Source: Pyropia haitanensis
Taxonomy: Eukaryota > Rhodophyta > Bangiophyceae > Bangiales > Bangiaceae
Length of the DNA stretch: 64,000 nucleotides
NCBI GenBank assembly: GCA_008729055.1
Contig: SDUX01000011.1
Coordinates: 286,449-350,448 of the forward strand
Reading direction: 5' to 3'
A program made the translations under genes and the position numbers. Each line of letters starts with the position of its first letter. Position 1 is the first letter of the stretch. The notes beneath the pieces were generated by a model. The model was not told the origin of the DNA, ran no database searches, and worked only from the letters and a program-made list of their open reading frames with translations. Positions 28,893 to 38,958 of this stretch are shown here, piece after piece.

Positions 28893-30875
28893 TCACCCGC
28901 GGCACGCGGGAGCGCCCCCGGCGAAGCGGAACGCCGCCACCAACCACTTGGGCGGCAGGGCGGGCGTGTTCCGGGACCCGTGGGTGAAGACCCCTTCGTG
29001 CGGCGGCAGGATCTCGTAGCTGGTACAGCCTTCCACAGCCGCCGCCCACCACGCCTGGCCGTCCCAAACAGGGGCGATCAGCGTGCCCTGCGCGCCGGTG
29101 TCGATCAGCCGGCGCACGGCCGGACCGACGAGGTTCAAGGGAGGGTTTATCCAGCAGTTTTCCCCGAGCCAGGAGTGATGCATTGCGTCGTAGCCGCAGC
29201 TGCCGGGTGCCGCCAAGCGGGAAAGGAACCGCCCACACTTGGCGTTCTCGGCGGTGGCAAACAGGTCCAGCGTGTGGGGCCCGTACGCGCGGTCCAGCCG
29301 TTCGAACGCCGCCGCCGAGAGGGACCAGTCGGTAGAGTCCGTGGCGCGAGACAACTTGTCCGCCCACATGTTCACCGCGCTGGGAAGGTACTCGGCCCGG
29401 AGGGTGACGCCGAGGGCCTTGCACGTGGTGTGCAGGCGCCGCAGCTCCGCCATCACCGCCTTGCTCTTGCTGCTGCCGTTGTTTACGACGTGCATGACGA
29501 CCTGGCTGTCCGTCTTCAAGCGCACCAAGGTCGTCGGGTCCTTGAGGAAATTGACGAAAGACAGCAACCCCAGGCGGATGGCACCTAACTCGAGCAGGTT
29601 GATGTGGAGATGCTGGCGGTCGGCGCCATGGAAGCCGCGGGCGGGCACCACCTCGTTGAAGGTGGCCCCCCAACCCGAGTTGCTGGCGTCCGTGTGCAGC
29701 ACCACACTGGGCTCTGTCTCCCACAACGCCCGCCCCCCGCGGGCGTGAAGGTTCAGACGGCCCCACCACTGCAGGTCCGTGAAGGCTTGCCGGCCCAAAC
29801 GAGTGCGCCTGGTAGCCGCGTCGGTGAAGTCCTTGAGCGCGTCGTAGAGGGACCGCAGGTGGAAGCGGGCGTTGGGAACCGACAGCAGGGTGGACACGGC
29901 CGCCCCGCAAAACGAGCGCAGCAGCGAATGGCGCGTCCACCGCCGGCACCGCTTGGCCTCGCTCAGGATCCGTTTGGCCATGGCCATTACCTTGATCGTC
30001 CTCTCGGGCGTCAGCAAAAACAGCTGCCGCTCGGTGTCGACGACGTGCCCTAGCAGCGGCAACGCCAGCGTTCCCTCCCATAGGCATTTGGTCGGGTGCA
30101 GCTGGAGGCCGAGCCGGGTGAACAGGTCGCGGACCTGTTGGCTGCCCGCCGCCGCGTCCCTCTTCGTGGCCGGGTGGCCGGGTCGACTCGGGGGCGCCCC
30201 CCCAAAGTCGTCGACGTACGCTATCACACGGAAGCCCATCTCCCGCAGCCGCCGCACAACCGGCTTGACCACCTTGGTCCAAAGGAAAGGCGCCGCCTGC
30301 ATCCCAAACGGCATGGTGAGGGACTGGAAGGTCCGCCCCATCAACTGGAAGGCAAAGTACCGCCTGTCCTCCGGCCTGAGCAGCAGGTGGTGATAGGCGT
30401 CCTTCACATCCCACTTGATCAACTCGTCCCGCGGGCGCAGCTGCGTCGCCAGCTCGGGTAGGCTCTCGTACTTGAAGCGCCTCGCGTCGATGAACGAGTT
30501 GGGGTAGCGGCAGTCCAACACCAGCCGCTGCCGGCCGGCCGCCGTCACCACAAAGCCGTTCACAATCACCACCTGCTCGTCGGCCTCCTCCTTCGTCAAC
30601 TCCCTCCAGTACCCCTTCTCCAGGCACCGCTGGATCTCCGCCAGGGCAAAGGCCTTGTCCGCCTCGGCCACCGGGAAGGCACGGGCGCGATGGTATCGGG
30701 GTCGTCGAGTCCATGGTATCTGCGCCCCTTCGCTGAGATTCTTCAGAACCCAGCGCGTGGCACCCAGCGAGCGCCAGTGTTTGAGCGCTCGCTTGGCGGT
30801 CACGTACGGAGGGGGGCGGGGGGTGCTCCGCCCCTCCTCCGGGCCGGTAGATGCCGAGCCAGGTCGGTCGGCCAC
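28893..30875 (-). CDS. Reverse transcriptase-RNase H with methyltransferase-like tail (YR element)
   Basis: A 660-aa frame. RT motifs: KWDVKDAYHH (Asp156), MPFGMQAAPFLW and the active site AYVDDF (220-224). RNase H motifs: HTDASNSGWGA (Asp396), INLLELGAI (Glu429), LKTDSQVV (Asp456) and WADKLSR (Asp506). Beyond RNase H, residues 533-600 contain TLDLFATAEN, YDAMHHSW and INPPLNLV with an NPP motif (577-579), followed by LIAPVWDGQAWW. This is the segment occupied by the DAM-like methyltransferase region in DIRS-group elements. The first codon used here is GTG (30875), and there is no ATG before the RT core. The frame is -1 to gag and continues open upstream through the gag stop at 30899, so frameshifting is the simplest way of making it. 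Confidence 0.85.
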   Translation of the reverse strand: MADRPGSASTGPEEGRSTPRPPPYVTAKRALKHWRSLGATRWVLKNLSEGAQIPWTRRPRYHRARAFPVAEADKAFALAEIQRCLEKGYWRELTKEEADEQVVIVNGFVVTAAGRQRLVLDCRYPNSFIDARRFKYESLPELATQLRPRDELIKWDVKDAYHHLLLRPEDRRYFAFQLMGRTFQSLTMPFGMQAAPFLWTKVVKPVVRRLREMGFRVIAYVDDFGGAPPSRPGHPATKRDAAAGSQQVRDLFTRLGLQLHPTKCLWEGTLALPLLGHVVDTERQLFLLTPERTIKVMAMAKRILSEAKRCRRWTRHSLLRSFCGAAVSTLLSVPNARFHLRSLYDALKDFTDAATRRTRLGRQAFTDLQWWGRLNLHARGGRALWETEPSVVLHTDASNSGWGATFNEVVPARGFHGADRQHLHINLLELGAIRLGLLSFVNFLKDPTTLVRLKTDSQVVMHVVNNGSSKSKAVMAELRRLHTTCKALGVTLRAEYLPSAVNMWADKLSRATDSTDWSLSAAAFERLDRAYGPHTLDLFATAENAKCGRFLSRLAAPGSCGYDAMHHSWLGENCWINPPLNLVGPAVRRLIDTGAQGTLIAPVWDGQAWWAAAVEGCTSYEILPPHEGVFTHGSRNTPALPPKWLVAAFRFAGGAPACRG

Positions 30876-30898
30876 GCCCGACCTGGCCGCAGGAAAAA

Positions 30899-32077
30899 CT
30901 ACTTCCCACCGCCGCCGCCACCACCGGCAGCGGCCGACTGCCCATTGCCGCCGCCAGGCGTTTTGCCCGCCTTGCCACCGCCTCCAGCCTTGTCAGCTTT
31001 CGGGCCGCCCCCTCCACCCCCGCCGCCGCCGCCGCCGCCGCCGCCTCCACCGCCGCCGCCGCCTCCCCCGCCCCCGCCGCCCCCACCGCCTCCCCCGCCG
31101 CCCGGCGGCACTCCCTGGTACTTGCGCCCGCGGCGGCGCCGGGAGGCATTGCCGGCGCGGATCTCGGCTGCCCGCTTGGCGTGCGCCCGGGACTCGTCCT
31201 TGGCGACGACCTCGAGGAAGCGCCGGAAGCCTGGGCCACGCCCGCGGTTGCGGGGCACGGCGTCCATGGAGCGGTAGAGCTCGGCGAGGCCGGGCTCTTC
31301 CTTGGCGGCGACCAGGTAGTCGTAGCGTGCCGCGGCGATGCGGAAGTGCAGACGGGAGGCGATGGTGAGCCACGACAGCCGCTCGTCGAGCGCGTCGCGA
31401 GACAGGTTGTCGCGGGCGTAGTACAGGTCCAAGCAGCCGTTGGCGAGCTCCTGGGCCCAGGTGCAGTAGAGGTAGACTTGATCAGCTTCCTCGCGGTCGG
31501 GGTCAGAGGCAGGGAAAGTGGCGAGATGTTCCGAGTCCTTCGGGACGAAGGGGAAGGGGAGCCCGTCCGGGCGCCGTAGGCGTCGCGGGGCAGTGAAGCT
31601 GGTGAGGGTGTCGCCCGGCGCGGGTAGCACCGGGTTGTCGAAGCCGTCGGGGTGGCCGGCCGCCTCTCCGGGCAGGACCGACCGGTCCCCGTCGCCACCG
31701 TCGCCCGTCTCGATGCCGCCGAGGAGGGAGTCCTGGTCCGACTCGCTCCCTGCCCCAGCACCTCCGCCAGCGCTCCCTCTGGTGCCCAAGACACGGCTGG
31801 GCGGTGGGGTCGTGGCGGCGGGCTCAGCGCCGCCGGAGCGTCCCGGCGGGTCAGCGGCGGCACCGGTACCCCCGGTCGCGGGGGGGGTTGCGTCGGCAGC
31901 AGGCGGGGCGGCTCGGGAGCCTTCCCCGCTAGGCGCCGGCTTCGACGCATTGATAACGGCCTCGAGCGCGGAAGCCAAGGCGTCAACGCGCGCGGCCAGA
32001 CCAGGCCCGTCGAAGACGGGGGTGTCCACGGGCGGAGCAGCAGGCAAGACCGGCACGCTCCCCGCGGGATCGCCCAT
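30899..32077 (-). CDS. Gag-like ORF of the YR element
   Basis: The ATG at 32077 (MGDPAGSVPVLPAAPP) opens a 392-aa frame. The N-terminal half is Ala/Pro/Gly-rich and acidic. The middle is helical and typical of DIRS-group gag proteins (VYLYCTWAQELANGC, LSWLTIASRLHFRIAAARYD, FRRFLEVVAKDESRAHAKRA). The C-terminus is basic and then a long poly-Gly tract encoded by a GCC/GCG microsatellite (about 31008-31110), ending KADKAGGGGKAG. No CCHC knuckle is present. It should form the particle that packages element RNA. The frame also runs upstream into the A1 repeat, but the ATG at 32077 is the natural start. It ends at TAG, 24 nt before the first codon counted for RT. Confidence 0.75.
   Translation of the reverse strand: MGDPAGSVPVLPAAPPVDTPVFDGPGLAARVDALASALEAVINASKPAPSGEGSRAAPPAADATPPATGGTGAAADPPGRSGGAEPAATTPPPSRVLGTRGSAGGGAGAGSESDQDSLLGGIETGDGGDGDRSVLPGEAAGHPDGFDNPVLPAPGDTLTSFTAPRRLRRPDGLPFPFVPKDSEHLATFPASDPDREEADQVYLYCTWAQELANGCLDLYYARDNLSRDALDERLSWLTIASRLHFRIAAARYDYLVAAKEEPGLAELYRSMDAVPRNRGRGPGFRRFLEVVAKDESRAHAKRAAEIRAGNASRRRRGRKYQGVPPGGGGGGGGGGGGGGGGGGGGGGGGGGGGGGGGGPKADKAGGGGKAGKTPGGGNGQSAAAGGGGGGGK
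31008..31110 (-). repeat. GCC/GCG microsatellite coding for poly-Gly
   Basis: About 100 nt of near-pure triplets lie inside gag. In the gag frame they encode a run of Gly. The run is likely length-variable between copies. Confidence 0.8.
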
Positions 32078-32149
32078 ACTCACGCAAGATGCGCAGCAGA
32101 ACACGTTTGACCACGACCCCACGAGAGGGACGGGAACCGAGACCGTGCC

Positions 32150-32471
32150 AGAGGCGCGAGTCAAGGGACGCTGCCGCCGGGGAGGCGGCAGTGGGAGACG
32201 GGCGGAGCGGCGGCTCAAGTAGGGCCGGCGCTCCAGGCGCGGGCTGACGCCCACGCTCGCCCCCTGGCCGAAACGGCTGGGGGGAGAGGGGGGGGGGGAG
32301 GCACCAGGCAGCGCCGCTGCCAGGCAGCAACGCGGTACCGCCCCACGGTGCCCTCGCGGGCACACTCGCCAAGCGGCCCCACTCAGCGCCAAGTGTAACC
32401 GCCGCCGCCCCGCCCGGGCGCGGGCCCGGGCCAAGTGCCGGCCGAATCGCCAGGGGGGCGACAAGTGGTAA
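32150..32471 (-). repeat. A1 terminal direct repeat of the YR element
   Basis: This is the upstream terminus on the element's coding strand. It matches 27477-27799. It likely carries the promoter; no clear TATA box is visible in this GC-rich repeat. Confidence 0.85.
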
Positions 32472-34612
32472 AAGGTCTGCTTCGGACTTGCGGTGTTGAC
32501 GCGACCGAGTGCCTTGCGCAGAAAATCTCCCCACGGAGTGAGGCCCTCGCTGCTTTCGTATCAGCCAATGAAAGAGCGTGACGGCAACTGGGTCCTGCGG
32601 TGATGGAGTGGTGTGACTGGCTGGCCCCGATGGAGCGGCGACCGGGAGATTTTGCTTCAGCAACCACCCCCAAGCAAAACGCGAGGTGCCGTCGACAACC
32701 TTTGAGGGCCGCGCAAGTAAATATGCGGGGTGCTTTCGTCACCCTATTGTGGGCGCTTGCAGTGAAGCGCGCGCAGTTCTTCCCTTTGCGTGCTGTTTGC
32801 ACACCTACAGAACACCTCGGAACGCTTCAGACAGAGAAAAAACAATACAAGGATGCGCTGCTCATTACCTGCCACACTCGCAAAGACAAAAAGCGGCGAT
32901 CTTCACACTGTGAAGGGTCCACACCTGCTTCCACAAAGAGGGCCACAAGGAAAAAACAGGGTTTTTCTTGGTCACGGTTTAAGACCCAGTGCACTGCCGA
33001 GCCCGTTGTGCTCTCTGCGCCTCCCGGTTGACTCGCGCCGCCCCCCCCCCACCCCCCCAGCCGCGCGCGCAGAGGGCCACTGCGGCCCAGTATCAGGCCC
33101 TGGAGACGTGGCGGTACAGCATGCGCCAGCCGCTGCATGAGCGGGCGCATGCAGGAGGTGCGCGTGCACTCGAGGGCTGGCGGCGCGTGCGGACGGCCGG
33201 TGCGGCGGGTCGCGTGTGTCACAGCGGTCGTCTTGGGTTCGGGCGACGCCCCAGAAAAGATGGCAAGTCAGCAAGATGAGGAGACGAGGATGCCCCCGAG
33301 TAAACAGACGCAATATGCACAGTGAGTAAACAAAAGAGTGAACAAACACGCAGAACAAGAGCAAGAGTAAACAAACAGAGCTCTGAAAACAAAAAACAGC
33401 TAGACAAGCACATACGAACGGGCCACCACACCAGCAAGCACCACAGGGACGGCTACTTGGCCGCCTCCGCCACCTGCGCAACGGGCGTGCCCACACGGGC
33501 GGCGCCCGTGGCGGCCGCCGCGGCCGCCGGCCAGCCCGTGGCGGCCCCGCCGCGGGACCCCGCCACGGGGGGCGGTGGTGGCGGCGGCGGCACCGCCGCC
33601 GCCCCCGTGGGTGCCCCCGCCCCCGCTGCGGGCGCGCCGCCACGCGCCGCCCCGGGCGGCACGGCGGGAGGTGCCGCCGCCGGCGCCCTTACCGGCGCCA
33701 CCTCCGCGGCGGGCGACGCGGCGGGCGCCGCCGCCAGTGCCGCGTCGGCGGCAGCACCGGGCAGCGACCGCCCGGCGCCACCACCACCACCCCGGTGAAG
33801 CTCGCGACCCCTATGAGCGTTGCTAGCGCCACGTGTACAAGTTCGACGATAGGGGTCACGTTGGTCCTTAGTCCGCTTCAGTGGACTGCTTGTTGGTGGT
33901 ATTTGTAAAGTTTCGTCTGATCAGGCCGACGCGTTGTGGAGTAAGTGCCCTCACGGGGCTTGTGACGCGACTCAAATACTGGGACGCCTTCCCGAGCGTG
34001 AATCGGGGCTCAGCGGGGTGCGCGCCGTCCCGTGGCGGCGTGCCGCCGCGGTGGGTACCGCCGGCGGGTGCCACGCCTCTCCCGCCGCCGCTGTCCCCAA
34101 AGGGGGGTCCCCCCACCCGCGGCGGCAAGGCAAGGCAAGGCACGGAAGGGGGGGGGGGTCGTGGCCCGCCGCCGTCGGTGGTGTGCCGCCGCCGACGCGG
34201 GCGCCCCGGCGGAGGACCCCCAATGGGTGGGGGGGGAGGGGGTGGTCGGGGCCGTTGCGTGCTGTACGAGGGGTCGTGCCGCCGTTTATGGCCACGGGTG
34301 GCCACTGGGGGGGACGGGGCCGACCCGTAGGGAGGGTACCTCCGCGGGGCCGGCAAAGATGTGCCTCGAACTGTCATGAATATATTTCTCAGACGAATTG
34401 GGCCCGCCCTCGCGGTCCCAGTCGGCTTGGCAGGTCGCCAGGCCTCGAGTCGACCGGAGTCGGCTCGTTTCGTGTTCCCACACACGCACAAACTATTAAT
34501 AAGTCGTCGCGATGCCCTCCCCATCGACTCGGCCACCATCTCCTTCCCGGCGCATCAGCCACCCAACCAACCCCATCCGGCGCTCGTGGTGGACCTGCGC
34601 AGGAAAACCCTC
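32472..34612. other. Spacer with no supported gene
   Basis: 32472-33440 has balanced composition and only short frames. 33440-33800 is an Ala/Pro/Gly-rich GC block, open in two strands without domains. 33960-34330 is G/C-run-rich. 34360-34612 is AT-richer and probably belongs to the 3' flank of the methyltransferase-like gene. Confidence 0.35.
32970..32996 (-). repeat. Dispersed short repeat motif, copy 2
   Basis: On the minus strand it reads CAGTGCACTGGGTCTTAAAC, matching the motif at 27185 and 38933. Confidence 0.4.
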
Positions 34613-35359
34613 TTAGTCAAGAAAATGGGAACAAAATGCCCGACTCCGCAAAGAAAAAGACAACACATCCAAAGAGCTTGCCAACGCGCGGACGAGCTCA
34701 GTACAGAGGTCGTAGCGTCCCCCGTCGTTGGCGATGACGGGGTGAACAAACGCAACGGATACCCCCCACTCAAGCACAGCCGTAAAAATGGCCCAGTCCA
34801 AAGAAGCGCGCAGCATAAAAAAAGGGGGATTAATGAAGAGTACGCCGCCGCGGCCAACGGCGGCGCAAACGGTGTCCCTCGTCAATGAGAATATATCCCT
34901 CTCACACGGGTCCTCCCTGTCGGGTCCAAAGTACGATGCAGAAATCATGGCGGTGTGCGCAAGCGCCATTGCGTCCCACGTGACGACACCAAAGCCAAAC
35001 ACAACCCCCCACACATTAAACTCCTCCAGCACGGAGAGGCGCTCGGTGGGGCGAAAAGAAGCGCAGCCGGCCATCCAGCGGAAGCGTCGGACCACGTACG
35101 TCACACGGCCCTCCACACCGCCGTCGCGACGCAGCATGCGACGACGGGCAACGCGTTGAACGCGTGAGCCCAAACGGCGCAACAACAGCGCCTCCCGCTC
35201 CACTGTCAAAAAGCCGTCGCGCAGCTCGCGGAGAGCGGCGCGATGCTGCACGGAAAAGTCGGACTCACGAATGGTTGACACCAGACGCGCGCCCTCTCCG
35301 CCGTCGCGGACGGAGAAAGCAGCTCGGATGACGCCCAGGGGCGCGGAGGTAGACCCCAT
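34613..35359 (-). CDS. Putative methyltransferase-like protein with NPPF motif
   Basis: The ATG at 35359 (MGSTSAPLGVIRAAF) gives 248 aa; the open frame upstream to 35815 is Arg/Ala-rich and lacks an ATG. The C-terminal half has ordinary composition with MISASYFGPDRED, then DIFSLTRDTVCAAV, and VLFINPPFFMLRASL followed by VSVAFVHPV. NPPF is the catalytic motif IV of Rossmann-type amino-N6-adenine methyltransferases. The spacing to the preceding acidic DIFSLTRD strand and the following hydrophobic strand agrees, and PCIF1/CAPAM-like enzymes show a comparable arrangement. A SAM-binding glycine motif is not obvious; AMALAHTAMISASYF is the only candidate helix. It may act on RNA or DNA, or be a mobile-element-borne methylase. 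The fold call is inference. Confidence 0.5.
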   Translation of the reverse strand: MGSTSAPLGVIRAAFSVRDGGEGARLVSTIRESDFSVQHRAALRELRDGFLTVEREALLLRRLGSRVQRVARRRMLRRDGGVEGRVTYVVRRFRWMAGCASFRPTERLSVLEEFNVWGVVFGFGVVTWDAMALAHTAMISASYFGPDREDPCERDIFSLTRDTVCAAVGRGGVLFINPPFFMLRASLDWAIFTAVLEWGVSVAFVHPVIANDGGRYDLCTELVRALASSLDVLSFSLRSRAFCSHFLD

Positions 35360-37172
35360 ACCCGCCGACAACGCCAGCAGCAACCGCCAGCCAAGCCACG
35401 AGCAGCAGGCCCACCCAGCCCCACGCCGAGAACCCCGACCCACGGCACGCTGCCCCGACGATGGGCGGCGACCAGCACCGCGTCGCCTCGACGATGGGCA
35501 GCGGGAGACGATTCCCCCCGCCACCACCGCACCCACCGCAGCGGCCGCCTCAACCACAACGATCGGTGGGGCTCGTCGGCGACAAGAGGCGCAGCCGCCG
35601 GCGCCACGATCGTGTCGGACGGCGAAGATGCAGGCGCCAGATAGGGAGGCGATGGAACAGGTGACGCAAACGGAACGGAGGGGATAGTGCAGAAGAGGAC
35701 GCTGGTGTCGACGACGGTGACGGGAGATCTCCACGGCGGCGTCGGCCTCCACCCACCCGTAATTGATGAATTTCACAGTAAATGATACAGGGACAACAGG
35801 TTCAAAGAGAACCAACGGCGCACGGGTCGCGGGAGAGCCGGGCCGCGTGGCAACTCATCGGCACCAATGACACGTGACATGAGCAACATCCGTCGACCGG
35901 AAAGCTCAAAATGCGAGGCAGAGGCAAACCAGCACAGTCAGTGCTCCGAAGCAGAACGAACCGGTGGAGTAAATACGCATCCAATCCAAATTCCTGATCT
36001 TCTGGCTGAAGCGCAGTCGGCCTCATTGTTCAACTCCGCAAAATCAGCCAAAGCATGGAGTTGTTTGCCCAAAAGAGAAAAGGCGCCGTACTGGCACAGG
36101 CAAAGCAGAGCAATTTTGGCAAGAGGTTGTGTCAGCGGGGCGCTTTACTTCTTGGGAGACATGGAGACGACTGCGGGACGAGTCATGAAGCAAGGCACCA
36201 AGGAGTCACCAGCGACGGACCTACGGCAAAGCAGGGACGGGCCGTGGAGCGTGTCACCCAACTGAGGAACAGACAGGACAAGCACCCTGCTTAGTCGTGA
36301 CGTGCTGGAAGCACCCACAGCCCATGCATATGCCCGCCACGGTTCACGCACACGCAGCCTTGGGCGCACATGAGCGCCTTGCACAGCGCACTTACACGCC
36401 GCCCAAGGATCACACAAATGCTGGACACGGCACTGGCAAACGCCACACACGGCCTTACACGCGGCAAGGCGGTTGCAAAACCAGTGTATGACCCGTCTGC
36501 ACATCATGACAGACGCGCGTCTCATATGGTGGCGCACCGTCACGAGCCGGAGAAGCACGAAGCCCCCCTCACAGGTTCCCCACGGCCTACGTCCGCCGAA
36601 GCGGCCGGACCGCGGCCACCGTAAGGGTCGCGCCCAGCGCCGCGTGAGAGCGTGCCACAAATAGAGGGCACACCGCCCCGTCGAGGGACACCTACGGAGA
36701 CTGTGAGGAGCAGACCCGATACACTGCCGCATCAAGCCCCCCTCACGCTGGCGACCGTTAGCAGCAGGATACAGTGCCCCTCTCAATTCGCCGACCTGCA
36801 CGCATATATCTCTTCAATGCAAGTACGCGCGCCGGGACGAAAAGGCCGTAGCGCCCCCTGCGCTCAATCGTCCCGACAGGGCAAGGCCCGTAGGTGTCAC
36901 TGGCGCCAGGCGGGAGGACCACGTCGCTGTTTCTGCGCGGACGGCTGTAAAAGTTGTCGGCGGCCTTCCTCTGGGAAAACGGATACCGCACAGATAGGAA
37001 CGACCCGATGGTGGACACTACCACCATGGTCCCAACCGCCAAGCTCCCCAACGCAATTGGAGGCTTTGAGGGCATACTGGGACCCGTTAAAGCTGCCACA
37101 GGCAGGGAAAGCGGAGGGAGGGAGGCCAGCCGGCTCGGCTTGCGCGAGAGCCACGTGGTCGGTCGCCAACCG
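35360..37172. other. No supported gene
   Basis: 35360-35760 is the Arg-rich upstream extension of the methyltransferase-like frame. 35760-36660 has balanced composition and only short frames. 36660-37172 may contain further decay products of the YR-type relic that follows, but I could not match it motif by motif. Confidence 0.35.
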
Positions 37173-37776
37173 TCATGAACAGTCGGGAGATTCAGAGGCC
37201 GCGGCCGGGGAGACGGCCTGAGCGCCGCCGGCGAAGGAGGTCGTATTCAAACAGCGCTGCAGCCTAAACATCCCAAGGCGGGTGTCGATCACGTGACCGA
37301 GGAGCGGCAGCGCCGTCGTGCCATCAGCTCGCCCTTGCGCTCGTGGACCCGCAAGTCGAGGGTGGCCAGCAACTGCGCCGCCGTCTTCCAGCCCGCACAC
37401 GCGTCCGCATGGCTTGCCGGCTGGCCCCTCTTTGCCTCCTGCGAGCGTCCCCCGAAGCCAAAAACATATGTGTCGATCTTGAATCCCATCTCCGGCAGCC
37501 GCGAAACCAGGGGCCGGCATTACATCTTCCAGGTGAATTGAGGGATCGCCAGCCCAAAAGGCGTCGACACCGGGACGAGGGCCCGCCCCTGCATCGTGAG
37601 GCAAAGGTGGGGCTGGTCGTCTGGGAGGATGCACACTTGGACTTAGGCATTGGCCATGTCTCTCATATCGGATGGTCCGCAGAGGAGAGCCCCGGGGCTT
37701 GCTCCGTCAAGGTCTTGTACTTACAGCGACGCGCTATCATGCACGAGTCGGCGTGCGGAAAATACACAACCAGCCA

Positions 37777-37850
37777 GCGCAGTGGGCTTTGTTGCGGGAT
37801 CCTCTTCAAGCGCTTTTCAAAAGCAGAACCTTGCAGAAATCACGATCCAG
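37777..37850 (+). repeat. Dispersed short repeat motif, copy 3 (extended)
   Basis: It begins GCGCAGTGGGCTTTGTTGCG and resembles the inverted 38885-38958 over about 75 bp (GGATCC, TTCAAGC and GAACCTTG blocks). Confidence 0.45.
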
Positions 37851-38884
37851 GGCGATCATGAAGTGCCCTAGAGACCCCGTAAAGGCCGATTTGTTGAAGA
37901 AAACGTGATCAACCTTGAAGTCATTATGAACACCTGCTCGGACATGGGGTTGCGATACACCACAAGGTGCGTCTCAGTGCGGGCTATACAGTGATGTACT
38001 GAACGATGATGTCCACCCAGGTCATGACCAATTATTCAAGGTTTATCAAGCTTTCTTCAAGTGCTAATGCACACAGCTCTCGCGCCGTATTAAGCGTGAT
38101 CACGCTCTCCTAATAGAAGTACAGCATCGACAAGAGCTTGTAGCCCCCGTTTCACCCGAAAAGTCCCATGTTTCTGGGATTGTATCCCGGCATTTATGCA
38201 GCTCGCTGGAGTTGATCACGTGAGGCGCACGCCGTATCTCGGCGGCCTGCAGATCTTCCTGAGAGTTTTTTTTTCAATTACGCGGTACAGTACGCTCCCA
38301 ACCGTCGGCTTGCTTCTCTCCGACGACACTGACAGGCACCCGAAGCACTTGCGCCGAGACTCGCGGCAGTAATAGACAACAGGGGCCAAAACCAGCCGCG
38401 GCCACGGCCGCCGCCGCGGCCGCCGTCGCGGCCCGATGCGGACTAGAGCCGGCGGGCGGCAGGGGGGACGGGAGGGCGGGAACGTGGACGTCGGCGGCAG
38501 TGGCAACTGGCGCCGCCAGCGCGGCGCCCCCCGCAACTGCAGCCGCTGCCGCTGCAGTCGCTGCCGCTGCCTCTGTGGTCACTAAAGCCTCATGCCCGCG
38601 ATGCGGTGGTAGTACGCCAGTGTTACCGTGCATCTCTGTGGCGTCATCAGCCGGGCCATGGAGATGGATTGTCGGCCGCTCAGGGATGGCCGTCGTGGTC
38701 CCCGCGAGGACTGTGATGGAGAGTTACCGAAACTTGACAGCCAATTGGATGCTCCTTAGTAGGGAACCCATCACCTCCCTTCAATATACTTTACCGTATT
38801 TGTCAACCTTTTAAGTGTGAGGATCGGCCTCTAATCCACTCAGTTGGGGCGGCGGCCGCCGCGGCGCGTGCGACCACTTCAAGG

Positions 38885-38958
38885 AAAATCAAGGTTTGTT
38901 CAAGCCCTTCCGGCTTGAAGAGCCGACTGCATGGATCCCGGTTTAGAGCCCACTGCGC
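38885..38958 (-). repeat. Dispersed short repeat motif, copy 4 (extended)
   Basis: On the minus strand it begins GCGCAGTGGGCTCTAAACCG, then GGATCC, CTTCAAGC and AACCTTGATTTTCC. It is inverted relative to copy 3. Confidence 0.45.

Larger units (their letters stand above)
27309..32471 (-). mobile_element. Tyrosine-recombinase (DIRS/PAT/Ngaro-type) retrotransposon with split direct repeats
   Basis: On the minus strand the order is A1 (32471-32150), gag, RT-RNase H-methyltransferase-like, tyrosine recombinase, B1 (27819-27800), A2 (27799-27477), B2 (27328-27309). A1 and A2 are ~322-bp near-identical direct repeats. B is the 20-mer CACCTGGGAGGGGGGATGCC on the + strand. Joining the outer end of A1 (GTGGTAA) to the outer end of B2 recreates exactly the A2-B1 junction, the hallmark of split direct repeats replicated through a circle. 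There is no integrase and no LTR-type target duplication. The element is 5.16 kb and its ORFs look intact. Confidence 0.85.

Noticed and set aside
28894..31986. Single 1376-aa open frame covering most of the YR element
   Set aside because: Only its last ~340 residues carry recombinase motifs; the rest is the out-of-frame shadow of the RT and gag genes.
38700..38816. Second hAT copy suggested by GTTACCGAAACTTGACA and TTACCGTATTTGTCAACC motifs
   Set aside because: Only right-end-like motifs, no partner end and no coding part; recorded as resemblance only.
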